A stretch of DNA of 64,000 nucleotides from Clostridiales bacterium. GTDB taxonomy: Bacteria; Bacillota; Clostridia; Lachnospirales; Lachnospiraceae. Made by a program: the position numbers and the translations under genes. The notes under the pieces are model-generated. The model made no database searches, was not told where the DNA came from, and worked only from the letters and a program-made list of their open reading frames with translations. Every line of letters starts with the position of its first letter. The first letter of the stretch is position 1. This document shows positions 41,985 through 49,727 of this stretch, one piece after another. The stretch is taken from positions 1 to 64,000 of the forward strand of contig JAHAFI010000003.1 in NCBI GenBank assembly GCA_018374355.1, in the 5' to 3' direction.

Positions 41985-43273
41985 AAAGAGGAGTGAAGGC
42001 TTTAATCGGTCTGGGACTGCTGGCGGCAGCATCAGCAGCAGTGGCCGGATGTGGCAAGGAAGAAGCCAACGGAAAAGTAAAAATTGAAATTGTGCAGTAC
42101 AAGCAGGAAGCGGTTAAGGTATTTGAGGAGCTTGAAAAGCGGTTCAATGAGACCCATGACGATATTGAGCTGGTGATCGATTCCCCCAACGATGCCATGA
42201 CGATTCTGAAGACCCGGTTTATCCGTGAGGATTATCCGGATATTATCGGAATCGGCGGAGATATCAACTATTCCAATTTTCTGGATTCCGATATGCTGAT
42301 GGATATCTCTGATTATGAGGGACTGGCAGATATCAAAGAGGCTTATCTGCAGACCGATAAAGAACTGGAATTTGTTCCCATGGACGGGGTTTACGCAGTG
42401 CCGTATATGGCCAATGCCGCAGGTATCCTTTATAATAAGGACATTTTTGATGAGCACGGCTGGGAGATTCCCACAACATGGGATGAGCTGACAGCGCTGT
42501 GTGATGAGATGATGGCAGAAGGCGTGCAGCCGTTTTACTTCGGATTTAAGGATACATGGACCTGTCTGGCTCCTTGGAATGCCATTGCTGTAGATTTGGC
42601 TCCCTCCGATGTATGTGCGGAGGTAAACAAAGGAAATACCACCTTTACGGAAAATTACCGTGAGGTTGCGGAAAAAACGAAGAGCCTGCTTGATTATGCT
42701 CAGAAGGATCCGTCTGCATACGGCTACAACGATGCCTGTACCGCCTTCGCAAACGGAGAATCTGCCATGTTCGCCATCGGAAGCTACGCAGTACCTCAGA
42801 TTCGTTCCGTAAACCCGGAGATGAACATTGACTCCTTCGTATTCCCGGCAAGCAATGATGCAGAGAGAAACGTCCTTAACTCCGGTAATGACCTGCAGTT
42901 CTCCATCATGAAGGACTGTGAAAATAAAGAAGCGGCTTACGAGGTTCTGAATTTCCTTCTGGAAGATGAAAATGTACAGATGTACATTGATGACCAGAGT
43001 GCAGTTCCTTGTAAGAAAGGTGATTTCACCCTTCCATCCATGCTTGACGGAATGACCGATTACATTGTGGAAGGAAAACTGGTAGACTATCAGGATCACC
43101 ACTATCCCAGTGAGATGTCTGTGGATGCCATGATTCAGACCTTCCTGCTGGATGAGGATGAAAATGCAGTGGATACCTTCCTGAAACGGTTCGATACCGA
43201 GTGGGTCCGCTATAACCGCGATCTGATCCAGAAGGTTCAGGAATATGAAAAAGAACACAACAGTGGAGAATAG
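41981..43273 (+). CDS. Sugar ABC transporter substrate-binding lipoprotein
   Basis: Extracellular sugar-binding lipoprotein of the MalE/family 1 type, 430 aa. A basic N-terminus, a hydrophobic stretch and a lipobox-like AAVAGCG (C24) mark a lipoprotein signal. The mature part has the usual bilobed features, such as the DIIGIGGDINYSNFLDSD and WEIPTTWDELTALCDEM blocks. Start overlaps the glucosidase stop (ATGA). The substrate is probably an alpha-gluco-oligosaccharide, judging by the neighbouring GH13 enzyme. Confidence 0.9.
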   Translation: MKRGVKALIGLGLLAAASAAVAGCGKEEANGKVKIEIVQYKQEAVKVFEELEKRFNETHDDIELVIDSPNDAMTILKTRFIREDYPDIIGIGGDINYSNFLDSDMLMDISDYEGLADIKEAYLQTDKELEFVPMDGVYAVPYMANAAGILYNKDIFDEHGWEIPTTWDELTALCDEMMAEGVQPFYFGFKDTWTCLAPWNAIAVDLAPSDVCAEVNKGNTTFTENYREVAEKTKSLLDYAQKDPSAYGYNDACTAFANGESAMFAIGSYAVPQIRSVNPEMNIDSFVFPASNDAERNVLNSGNDLQFSIMKDCENKEAAYEVLNFLLEDENVQMYIDDQSAVPCKKGDFTLPSMLDGMTDYIVEGKLVDYQDHHYPSEMSVDAMIQTFLLDEDENAVDTFLKRFDTEWVRYNRDLIQKVQEYEKEHNSGE

Positions 43274-43287
43274 GAGGGGAAGCAAGG

Positions 43288-44169
43288 ATGAATAAGAAAA
43301 AGAAAATCAATGACAGAGAACGCACTTTCCTGCTGATTACGATTCCGGTGCTGGCGCTGTTCTTCTGCTTCAATACGCTGCCTTTGCTGAAAGGCTTTAT
43401 GTACAGCTTTACCAACTTCAAAGGATATGGAAGCTATGATTATGTAGGTCTCAGAAACTACAAAGATCTGTTTACCGACCTTCGGGTAGGAAAATCCTAT
43501 CTGTTTACCTTTAAATATGCCATCGTTTCTACGGTGATTGTCAACGTGCTCAGTCTGGTGCTTGCGCTGGGTCTGAATGCAAAAATCAAAGCCAAGAGCG
43601 TGCTCAGGGGAATTTATTTCATCCCGAATATTCTGGGTGGTCTGGTAGTTGGTTATATCTTCAGCTTCTTCTTCACCTACATTCTTCCCGCAGCGGGACA
43701 GGCAGCAGGTGTGGAATGGCTCAGTTCCAGTATTTTGTCCAGAGAGAGCACTGCATGGATGGGAATCGTTGTGGTAGGAGCATGGCAGGCTATTGCCATG
43801 AACACCATCATCTATATTTCCGGTCTGCAGACGGTTCCGGAAGATGTCTACGAGGCGGGAGCTTTAGACGGAGCTACCGGTTGGACAAAATTCAAGAGCC
43901 TGACCTTCCCTCTGATCATGCCATTTTTCACCATCAATATGGTATTGTGCATGAAAAACTTTATGATGGTATTTGACCAGATCATGGCCCTGACCAAAGG
44001 CGGACCGTCCCAGAGTACGGAATCTATCTCCTTCCTGATCTATCAGAATGGTATGAGCGGCGGACAGTTCGGCTTCCAGAGCGCCAATGCGGTGGTATTC
44101 TTCGTAGTGATTGTGGCGATCTCCGCATTCCAGCTTAGAACTATGGGTAAGAAGGAGGAACAGTTATAA
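43288..44169 (+). CDS. Sugar ABC transporter permease, MalF type
   Basis: Membrane subunit, 293 aa with about six helices. The cytoplasmic EAA loop reads EAGALDGATGWTKFKSLTFP, which docks on the ATPase. The RBS AGGAGGGG lies 14-15 nt before the ATG, 14 bp after the binding-protein gene. Its stop TAA shares a base with the next ATG. No ATPase gene is in the operon, so a shared MsmK/MalK-like ATPase elsewhere must energise it. Confidence 0.92.
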   Translation: MNKKKKINDRERTFLLITIPVLALFFCFNTLPLLKGFMYSFTNFKGYGSYDYVGLRNYKDLFTDLRVGKSYLFTFKYAIVSTVIVNVLSLVLALGLNAKIKAKSVLRGIYFIPNILGGLVVGYIFSFFFTYILPAAGQAAGVEWLSSSILSRESTAWMGIVVVGAWQAIAMNTIIYISGLQTVPEDVYEAGALDGATGWTKFKSLTFPLIMPFFTINMVLCMKNFMMVFDQIMALTKGGPSQSTESISFLIYQNGMSGGQFGFQSANAVVFFVVIVAISAFQLRTMGKKEEQL

Positions 44170-45017
44170 TGAATAAAGATAAAAATCAGGTTGGGAAAGT
44201 AAACTGGCCGATTACCATTTTGCTGATCATTGGCTGCATTACTGTATTTTTCCCTCTTTATATGGCTGTTGTCATCGCGTTTAAGCAGCCGTCCGAAATG
44301 ACGAACGATATCGCCGGGGCGCTGGCCCTGCCTTCTGAATGGAGCCTTTCCAACTTCGCAGAGGCTATGGAAGTGACGGATTTCTGGAATTCTCTGGGAA
44401 ACAGCTTGCTTTTGACGGTTGTCACCGTAATCCTTGCATTGGTGATCCATTCCATTGCAGGCTATGCTATCGGAAGAAGTATGGCAAAGAGCAAATTTTA
44501 TAACTTTGCTTACCTGTATATCGTAAGCGGTATGTTTGTTCCCTTCGCCATCCTGATGATGCCTCTGGTAAAACAGACCGCACAGATGGGAATCGCAAAC
44601 AGAGTGGGTGTTGTGGTTTTATACACCGTATTTTATATGCCTATGAACCTGCTTTTGTATTCCGGTTATCTGAAAAATATTCCTCTGGCGCTGGAGGAAG
44701 CTGCTCACGTGGACGGTTCCTCCACATGGGCAACCTACTGGAAAATCATTTTCCCGATCATGAAACCCATGCATGCAACGGTGGCTGTACTGACCGCTAT
44801 GAGCACATGGAACGATGTAATGACTCCGCTGGTTATCATGTCCGGTACCGGAAAAAATACACTGCCGCTGGCACAGTTAAATTTCCAGACCCAGTTTGGA
44901 ACGAACTATAATCTGGCGTTTGCCTCCTATCTGCTGGCGCTTTTGCCGATTCTGGTGTTCTACCTGTTCTGCCAGAAACAGATTCTGAACGGTGTAGTGA
45001 ACGGAGCTGTAAAATAA
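44169..45017 (+). CDS. Sugar ABC transporter permease, MalG type
   Basis: Second membrane subunit, 282 aa with six helices and the EAA loop EEAAHVDGSSTWATYWKIIF. Start overlaps the MalF-type stop by one base, with AAGGAGG inside the end of that gene. A 22-bp hairpin repeat and a terminator follow. With the binding protein and MalF-type subunit it forms a CUT1 oligosaccharide importer lacking a local ATPase. Confidence 0.92.
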   Translation: MNKDKNQVGKVNWPITILLIIGCITVFFPLYMAVVIAFKQPSEMTNDIAGALALPSEWSLSNFAEAMEVTDFWNSLGNSLLLTVVTVILALVIHSIAGYAIGRSMAKSKFYNFAYLYIVSGMFVPFAILMMPLVKQTAQMGIANRVGVVVLYTVFYMPMNLLLYSGYLKNIPLALEEAAHVDGSSTWATYWKIIFPIMKPMHATVAVLTAMSTWNDVMTPLVIMSGTGKNTLPLAQLNFQTQFGTNYNLAFASYLLALLPILVFYLFCQKQILNGVVNGAVK

Positions 45018-45028
45018 AATTTTACCAG

Positions 45029-45050
45029 CAAGTACCCTAAGGCGTACTTG
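45029..45050. repeat. 22-bp hairpin repeat, copy 2
   Basis: CAAGTAC (45029-45035) pairs with GTACTTG (45044-45050). It matches the copy at 26001-26022 at most positions, including the AAGG in the loop and the GAA after it. Confidence 0.55.
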
Positions 45051-45056
45051 AATAAG

Positions 45057-45092
45057 AGACTGTCATACCGAAAACGGCGTGGCAGTCTTTTT
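45057..45092 (+). terminator. Terminator of the sugar operon
   Basis: AGACTGTCA (45057-45065) pairs with TGGCAGTCT (45080-45088) with an inner ACCG/CGGC helix, followed by TTTTT. Confidence 0.8.
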
Positions 45093-45129
45093 CGTTACTG
45101 TGCCATTCCTCTGCTTCGATAGAAAAATC

Positions 45130-45190
45130 GTAACTGTTCAGAAGGTCACTGGCCCGCGAGATATTGGCCTGCATTTGCAAGGAATCCCGA
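45130..45190 (-). repeat. Truncated copy of the MITE-like element
   Basis: Bases 45130-45151 are identical to the reverse complement of the right end of the element at 6781-6924, then CCGCGAG and the hairpin region are partly conserved to about 45190. The remainder and the other terminal repeat are missing. Confidence 0.65.
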
Positions 45191-45204
45191 AAAATCATCC
45201 GGTA

Positions 45205-45233
45205 TTGACATAGCAGGATAAAAGAGCTATAAA
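45205..45233 (+). promoter_or_regulatory. Promoter of the MFS transporter gene
   Basis: TTGACA (45205-45210) and TATAAA (45228-45233), 17 bp apart, end 55 bp before the ATG. Confidence 0.7.
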
Positions 45234-45288
45234 AGAATCAGAGGGATGAAAAAAGGCAGGCAAAAAGAAAGAATGAGCGGTAAACGAT

Positions 45289-46473
45289 ATGGATAAACAA
45301 AAAATGAAATTTGGTATTTTACAGATTACCTACTGGTGCTCTTACGGAGCGTTTAGCTGCTTTATGGCGGCTTTTATGCAAAGCAGGGGAATGTCTGCGA
45401 CTTTGCTGGGGATCATGCTCACCATCAATACATTTTGTGCATTTGCGGGACAGTTTTTCTGGGGAACGCTGTGTGACAGGCTGAAAACCAACAAAAAGAT
45501 CTTTGTGGTATCCAACCTGCTGATCTTACTGATTCAGGCTTTGATCTTTTCCACAGAAAGCTGGACGCTGATTATTCTGACCTTCGGTTTGCTGGGATTT
45601 GTCCAGCAGCCGCTGACGGCGAATCTGGATACATGGATTTTGAAAACGTATAAAGATACCCCTCAGGTATACGGCCCTATCCGTTCGGCGGCATCGGTAA
45701 TCTTTGCCGTATTTACATTTTTTTACGGAGGTATTCTGGAACGGAACGGATATCAACTGATGCTGGTCTGCTCAGGGTTCTTTTTGATTATCGGGATGGT
45801 CACTGCCATGCTCACGCCTGACGTTCCGGCGCAGCAAATCCATGAGCAGCCAAAAGAAAGGGGGCGTGTCTCAGGGAAAATACTGCTGAGGAAAAAAGAG
45901 TATCTTCTGATCTTGAGCATGCTGTTTGGAATCGGTATGGCATCGGCGCCTGTTGTGCAGATGATGGCTGTGATTATGGAAAATGTGGGAGGAACCGTTG
46001 CCCATGTAGGGTATGCCATGTTTATCAGCTCCATCATGCAGGTGCCCTGTCTGGTTTTTTCCGGTAAGCTGGGAAAGTATCCGGCAAAGGGAAGGATGAT
46101 TTTTGCGGGGCTTGCATATTTTACCACCGTGATAGGGATGAGTCTGGTGGAATCCCCCTTTGGGATTCTTGTTTTCTGCGGGCTGAACGGCGTGGGATAC
46201 GGTGTTTTGCTTCCGGCTATGCGGGAGTTGATTTTTGCCATTGCGCCGGAGGAGCTGCATACCACGGCACAGGCAGTTGCCGATGCAGTATTTAACAGTC
46301 TGGGAAATATGGTAAGCAGTCTTTTGGCAGGGGTGCTGGTGGATAACTTCAGTGTGGCGGTGATGCTTTGGGTATGCGGAGCCGTGCAGATGGCTGCGAT
46401 GGCGGGATTTATCCTGAAAAGAGATAACGGCGGGATTGCGGAGGCGCACCTGAACCGGAAAAAAGATAAGTGA
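45289..46473 (+). CDS. MFS transporter
   Basis: A 394-aa protein with 12 predicted membrane helices of the major facilitator superfamily, MFS_1-like. The loop between helices 2 and 3 has the typical FFWGTLCDRLKTNKK. It resembles the LacY/nucleoside-sugar symporter branch by N-terminal style (FGILQITYWCSYGAFSCFM), so a sugar or nucleoside substrate is plausible. The start is the first ATG after a weak purine-rich stretch. The gene follows the sugar operon but has its own promoter. Confidence 0.8.
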   Translation: MDKQKMKFGILQITYWCSYGAFSCFMAAFMQSRGMSATLLGIMLTINTFCAFAGQFFWGTLCDRLKTNKKIFVVSNLLILLIQALIFSTESWTLIILTFGLLGFVQQPLTANLDTWILKTYKDTPQVYGPIRSAASVIFAVFTFFYGGILERNGYQLMLVCSGFFLIIGMVTAMLTPDVPAQQIHEQPKERGRVSGKILLRKKEYLLILSMLFGIGMASAPVVQMMAVIMENVGGTVAHVGYAMFISSIMQVPCLVFSGKLGKYPAKGRMIFAGLAYFTTVIGMSLVESPFGILVFCGLNGVGYGVLLPAMRELIFAIAPEELHTTAQAVADAVFNSLGNMVSSLLAGVLVDNFSVAVMLWVCGAVQMAAMAGFILKRDNGGIAEAHLNRKKDK

Positions 46474-46500
46474 CAGATGCTGCGGAACATGCATATAGTA
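46473..46500 (+). promoter_or_regulatory. Candidate sigma-K (mother-cell) promoter
   Basis: AC (46473-46474), 17 bp, then CATATAGTA (46492-46500) fits the sigma-K form AC-N16/17-CATANNNTA, 26 bp before a CwlC-like gene. Weak on its own, strengthened by the sporulation-type product. Confidence 0.4.
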
Positions 46501-46525
46501 ATAAGAGTGCATCAGGAGGTAGCAT

Positions 46526-47290
46526 ATGGCATATAAAATCGTAGTCGATGCCGGACACGGCGGAGAGGATTTTGGAGCAGTCTATCAGGGACGGCAGGAG
46601 AAAGACGACAACCTGCGGCTTGCTCTTGCCGTTGGAAAGCTTTTGGAAGAAAATGGGGTGGATGTGGTCTATACCCGGACAACGGACATCTATCAGACCC
46701 CTTTCCAGAAGGCGCAGATCGCAAATGAACAGATGGCGGATTATTTTATTTCCTTCCACCGCAATTCCAGTCCCCGCCCCAACCAATACAATGGAGTGGA
46801 GACGCTGATTTATGACAAGTCGGGTATCAAGCTGGAGATGGCGGAAAATATCAATGCGGCCCTTGAAAAGGTGGGCTTCAAGAATCTGGGAGTGAAGGAG
46901 CGGCCCGGGCTTGTGGTACTTAGAAGAACAAAGATGCCCGCTCTTTTGGTGGAAGTGGGATTTATCAACAGTGATATTGACAACCGGATTTTTGATGACA
47001 ATTTTCAGGAGATTGCCGAGGCTATTTCGGGAGCAGTTTTGGGAACCCTTGCCGGGGAAGATGTGACGGAGCCGGTTTTATACCGTGTTCAGGTAGGGCT
47101 GTTCCGGAGAAAAGAAAATGCGGATAATCTGAACTATCAACTGATGGATCAGGGATATCCGTCCTTTATACTTCAAAGCGACGGATTTTACAAGGTACAG
47201 GTGGGAGCATTTCAGCAAATGGGAAATGCCGTAGCGATGGAGCGGAGACTGAGGCAGGACGGCTACCAGACGCTGATTACTACCAGATAA
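46526..47290 (+). CDS. cwlC: N-acetylmuramoyl-L-alanine amidase, CwlC-like
   Basis: Zinc amidase that cuts the bond between MurNAc and L-Ala. The 254-aa protein has an Amidase_3 domain (1-180) and a SPOR peptidoglycan-binding domain (about 185-254). Zinc ligands are H11 in DAGHGG, E25 and H78 in SFHRNSS, and the catalytic glutamate is E143 in LLVEVGFINS. There is no signal peptide. Size and layout match B. subtilis CwlC (255 aa), a mother-cell lysis enzyme. AGGAGG precedes the ATG and a sigma-K-like promoter lies upstream. Confidence 0.85.
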   Translation: MAYKIVVDAGHGGEDFGAVYQGRQEKDDNLRLALAVGKLLEENGVDVVYTRTTDIYQTPFQKAQIANEQMADYFISFHRNSSPRPNQYNGVETLIYDKSGIKLEMAENINAALEKVGFKNLGVKERPGLVVLRRTKMPALLVEVGFINSDIDNRIFDDNFQEIAEAISGAVLGTLAGEDVTEPVLYRVQVGLFRRKENADNLNYQLMDQGYPSFILQSDGFYKVQVGAFQQMGNAVAMERRLRQDGYQTLITTR

Positions 47291-47397
47291 AGATAAAAAA
47301 GGGCTGCCGGGAATGGGAAACCTGTGGTTGTTTCTGCGGCAGCTCATAAAAAGAGCAGGAAGAAGCCTGCCGGACAGGCAGAGGATGGGAGAAGGCT

Positions 47398-48036
47398 ATG
47401 GATTTGCAAATGGAAAACAGTCAGGTGGATTACAGCAGGTTTCTGGAAAACTTTACGGAATTTATTTTTCAGGAGGATGAGCTTTCTTCGGCAGATATTA
47501 TTTTTGTGCCGGGGAACGGGTATCCGCAGATGGCGGAGCAGGCAGCGAAACTGTGGAGGGAAGGCTATGCGCCCTTCGTGCTGCCTTCCGGAAGATACAG
47601 TATACTGACCGGGAAATTTTCCGGTGTACAGGCTCTGAAAGAAAAATATGACGGGGACTATGAGACGGAATGGGAATTTTTGAAAACGGTGCTGGTAAAA
47701 AACGGAGTAAAGGAGCAGGCAATCCTCCGGGAAGATCAGGCCACTTATACTTTCCAGAATGCAATATTCTCCAGAGCGGTGACGGATGGGGCAGGGCTTA
47801 CCATTCAGCGGGCGATTATCTGCTGCAAGGCCCAGCATGCCAGAAGATGCCGGATGTATTATCAGCTTTTATACCCGGAGGCACAGCTTTTGATCTGTCC
47901 CTCCGATATGGGGATTAACCGGGACAACTGGTATCTGACAGAAACGGGCAGGGAGGAAGTGCTGGGAGAGGTGGAACGGTGCGGGAAACAGTTTCATGAG
48001 ATTCTCCGGGACATCACTCCAAAACCGCAGATTTAG
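47398..48036 (+). CDS. YdcF family protein (DUF218)
   Basis: A 212-aa soluble protein of the YdcF/SanA-like group, with the nucleotide-site blocks DIIFVPGNGYPQMAEQAAKL and FVLPSGRYS, and AIICCKAQHARRC replacing the usual SxxFHxxR loop. YdcF binds SAM in E. coli; many relatives are membrane-anchored and act on the envelope, but this one lacks a signal. The RBS GAGGATGGGAG precedes the ATG. Function is unknown. It lies after the CwlC-like gene with a 107-bp gap. Confidence 0.8.
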   Translation: MDLQMENSQVDYSRFLENFTEFIFQEDELSSADIIFVPGNGYPQMAEQAAKLWREGYAPFVLPSGRYSILTGKFSGVQALKEKYDGDYETEWEFLKTVLVKNGVKEQAILREDQATYTFQNAIFSRAVTDGAGLTIQRAIICCKAQHARRCRMYYQLLYPEAQLLICPSDMGINRDNWYLTETGREEVLGEVERCGKQFHEILRDITPKPQI

Positions 48037-48045
48037 CGGAAAAAG

Positions 48046-48079
48046 TCAAAAACCCCGCTGCAAGCAACGGGGTTTTTGA
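48046..48079. terminator. Bidirectional terminator after YdcF-like gene
   Basis: A 12-bp perfect stem (48046-48057 with 48068-48079) with A/T flanks lies between convergent stops. Confidence 0.85.
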
Positions 48080-48107
48080 TAGTGACAAATCTGTTTCCTT
48101 CTTTAAA

Positions 48108-49397
48108 TTATTCGTCCTCTTCTTCGTCCTTATCGTAATATCCTTCCGGAATATAGATATGAACGGTTTCGATTCTGTTTTTCTCAATCTGGTCAACAAC
48201 CAGCTTCAATCCATCCTCCGTGATACAGGATTCTCCGGGAACGGGAAGGCTGTCAAGCTGTTCGATGATATAACCACCGATGGAGTCATAATCATCGGAC
48301 TCCAGCTTCAGGCCAAGGCCCTCGTTCAGGTCGTCCAGTTTTGCGGAGCCTTGAGCAATGTATTCACGGTCAGGGACGATTTCTATGAAATCTTCTTCCT
48401 CGTCCGCATCGTACTCATCCCGGATCTCTCCGACAATCTCCTCTAACAGGTCTTCCAGTGTGATCATACCGGCGGTAGCGCCGTACTCGTCCAGCACGAT
48501 GGCAAGATTAATGGAATACTCCTTCATCTCCATCAAAAGAGCGGCGGTACTTTTATGCTCATAGGTAAAATACGGTTTTCTCAGGATATCTCTCACAGAG
48601 AAGTCCTTGTTGGAATCTCTGAGAAGGAGATCCTTCATATTGATAGTACCGATAATGGTATCCGTAGTATTTTCATATACCGGATAACGGGTATAACCAT
48701 CTTCTTTAAATATAGTAAGAAGCTCTTCGTAGGTGGTATCCACATCAACAAAAGACATATCGATACGTGGTACCATGACGTCTTTGGCCTGAGAATCCCC
48801 AAAGTCAAACACGTTATATATCATCTGACGTTCCTCTGTCTCAATTACCCCATCTTCATGGCTGACATCCACGATCGTACGAAGTTCCTGCTCAGTCATG
48901 GTGCTCTGCTTTTTGCTGGGATCTACCCGAAGCAGAAATAATACACCGTTGGAAAGAATATTTACCAGAAAAATAACCGGTGTGAGGATCTTCATAAGAA
49001 ACAGGATCAGTGGTGAGTACGCAAGGGAAATCTTCTCAGCATAAAAGGTTGCCATGGTTTTTGGTGTGATTTCACCAAAAAGCAGAACCAGCAGTGTGAG
49101 AATACCGGTAGCCAGTCCCACATAAGCATTTCCCAGTACCCGGGTGGTCCATGTAGTAGCCAGTGAGGAGGCGGAAAGATTGACGATATTGTTACCGATC
49201 AAAATGGTACTCAAAAGTTTTCCCGGATTGTCGATAATCTTCAGCAGTATCTTTGCCCGTCTGTTTCCCTCATCAGCCAAAGCCATGATATGGATCTTGT
49301 TTGCGGTTGTCATTGCAGTCTCTGCTGATGAAAAAAATGCAGAAAGCAATAACAGAATTAATAGAACAATTAGTTGTATGGCGTCGCCAGAATCCAA
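48108..49397 (-). CDS. CNNM/CorC family membrane protein with CBS pair
   Basis: Probable Mg2+/divalent cation exporter or regulator (hemolysin-C-like family). The 429-aa protein has a DUF21/CNNM domain with about four helices (1-190, containing SAFFSSAETAMTTANK and GNNIVNLSASSLATT), two CBS domains (about 205-330), and a CorC_HlyC transporter-associated domain (about 345-420). The start is a TTG at 49397 with GGAGTG upstream. No adjacent partner. CBS domains imply control by adenine nucleotides. Confidence 0.9.
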   Translation of the reverse strand: MDSGDAIQLIVLLILLLLSAFFSSAETAMTTANKIHIMALADEGNRRAKILLKIIDNPGKLLSTILIGNNIVNLSASSLATTWTTRVLGNAYVGLATGILTLLVLLFGEITPKTMATFYAEKISLAYSPLILFLMKILTPVIFLVNILSNGVLFLLRVDPSKKQSTMTEQELRTIVDVSHEDGVIETEERQMIYNVFDFGDSQAKDVMVPRIDMSFVDVDTTYEELLTIFKEDGYTRYPVYENTTDTIIGTINMKDLLLRDSNKDFSVRDILRKPYFTYEHKSTAALLMEMKEYSINLAIVLDEYGATAGMITLEDLLEEIVGEIRDEYDADEEEDFIEIVPDREYIAQGSAKLDDLNEGLGLKLESDDYDSIGGYIIEQLDSLPVPGESCITEDGLKLVVDQIEKNRIETVHIYIPEGYYDKDEEEDE

Positions 49398-49727
49398 ATA
49401 AATTCACTCCTTTTTATAAATGTAATATGAAAAAAATATACATGATTTCCGCCCAAAATGCAAGTTAAATATTGCAAAACCGTTCAAATGGCGTAACTGG
49501 CTATTCATCCTGAAAGAATGAATTACAGTCAAATGTTACATTTTTATGAAAAAATGTTAAAAAATATGTATTTGGGGGCTGTCAGAAATGAAAAAAGTGT
49601 GTTATAATGCTGAATAATATAGATGTGTCCCGATTTCCCATCGGTGATACACTGTTTAATGAAGGGAATTAGCTGCAGCAAACAGAGTGAGCGGCAGCAG
49701 GAAATTTCACTGAGGAGATAGAAAGCA
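49398..49727. other. 330-bp divergent regulatory gap with structured leader
   Basis: Holds the promoters of the CNNM gene (minus) and the surface protein gene (plus). For the latter, CTGTCA (49579-49584) and TATAAT (49603-49608) are 18 bp apart. The transcript would have a leader of about 110 nt with a hairpin (GTGT/ACAC and CCGA/TCGG, 49625-49652) and a second GCTGC/GCAGC helix near 49672-49700. I see no known riboswitch class. Confidence 0.5.

Noticed and set aside
42032..43285. Minus-strand ORF of 417 aa opposite the sugar-binding protein gene
   Set aside because: The binding protein has a lipobox and coupled start. The antisense frame is a codon-bias shadow with no RBS.
47291..47397. Terminator after the CwlC-like gene
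   Set aside because: A GGCTGCCG/CGGCAGCT stem can form, but no T run follows, so it is not called.
49480..49545. Third copy of the MITE-like end (GTAACTGGCTATTCA)
   Set aside because: Only the first seven bases match well. No TIR partner or internal hairpin is conserved.
49620..49727. Cyclic di-GMP riboswitch before the surface protein gene
   Set aside because: Hairpins exist, but the conserved GEMM core (including the GGGCAAA-type loop) is not present.
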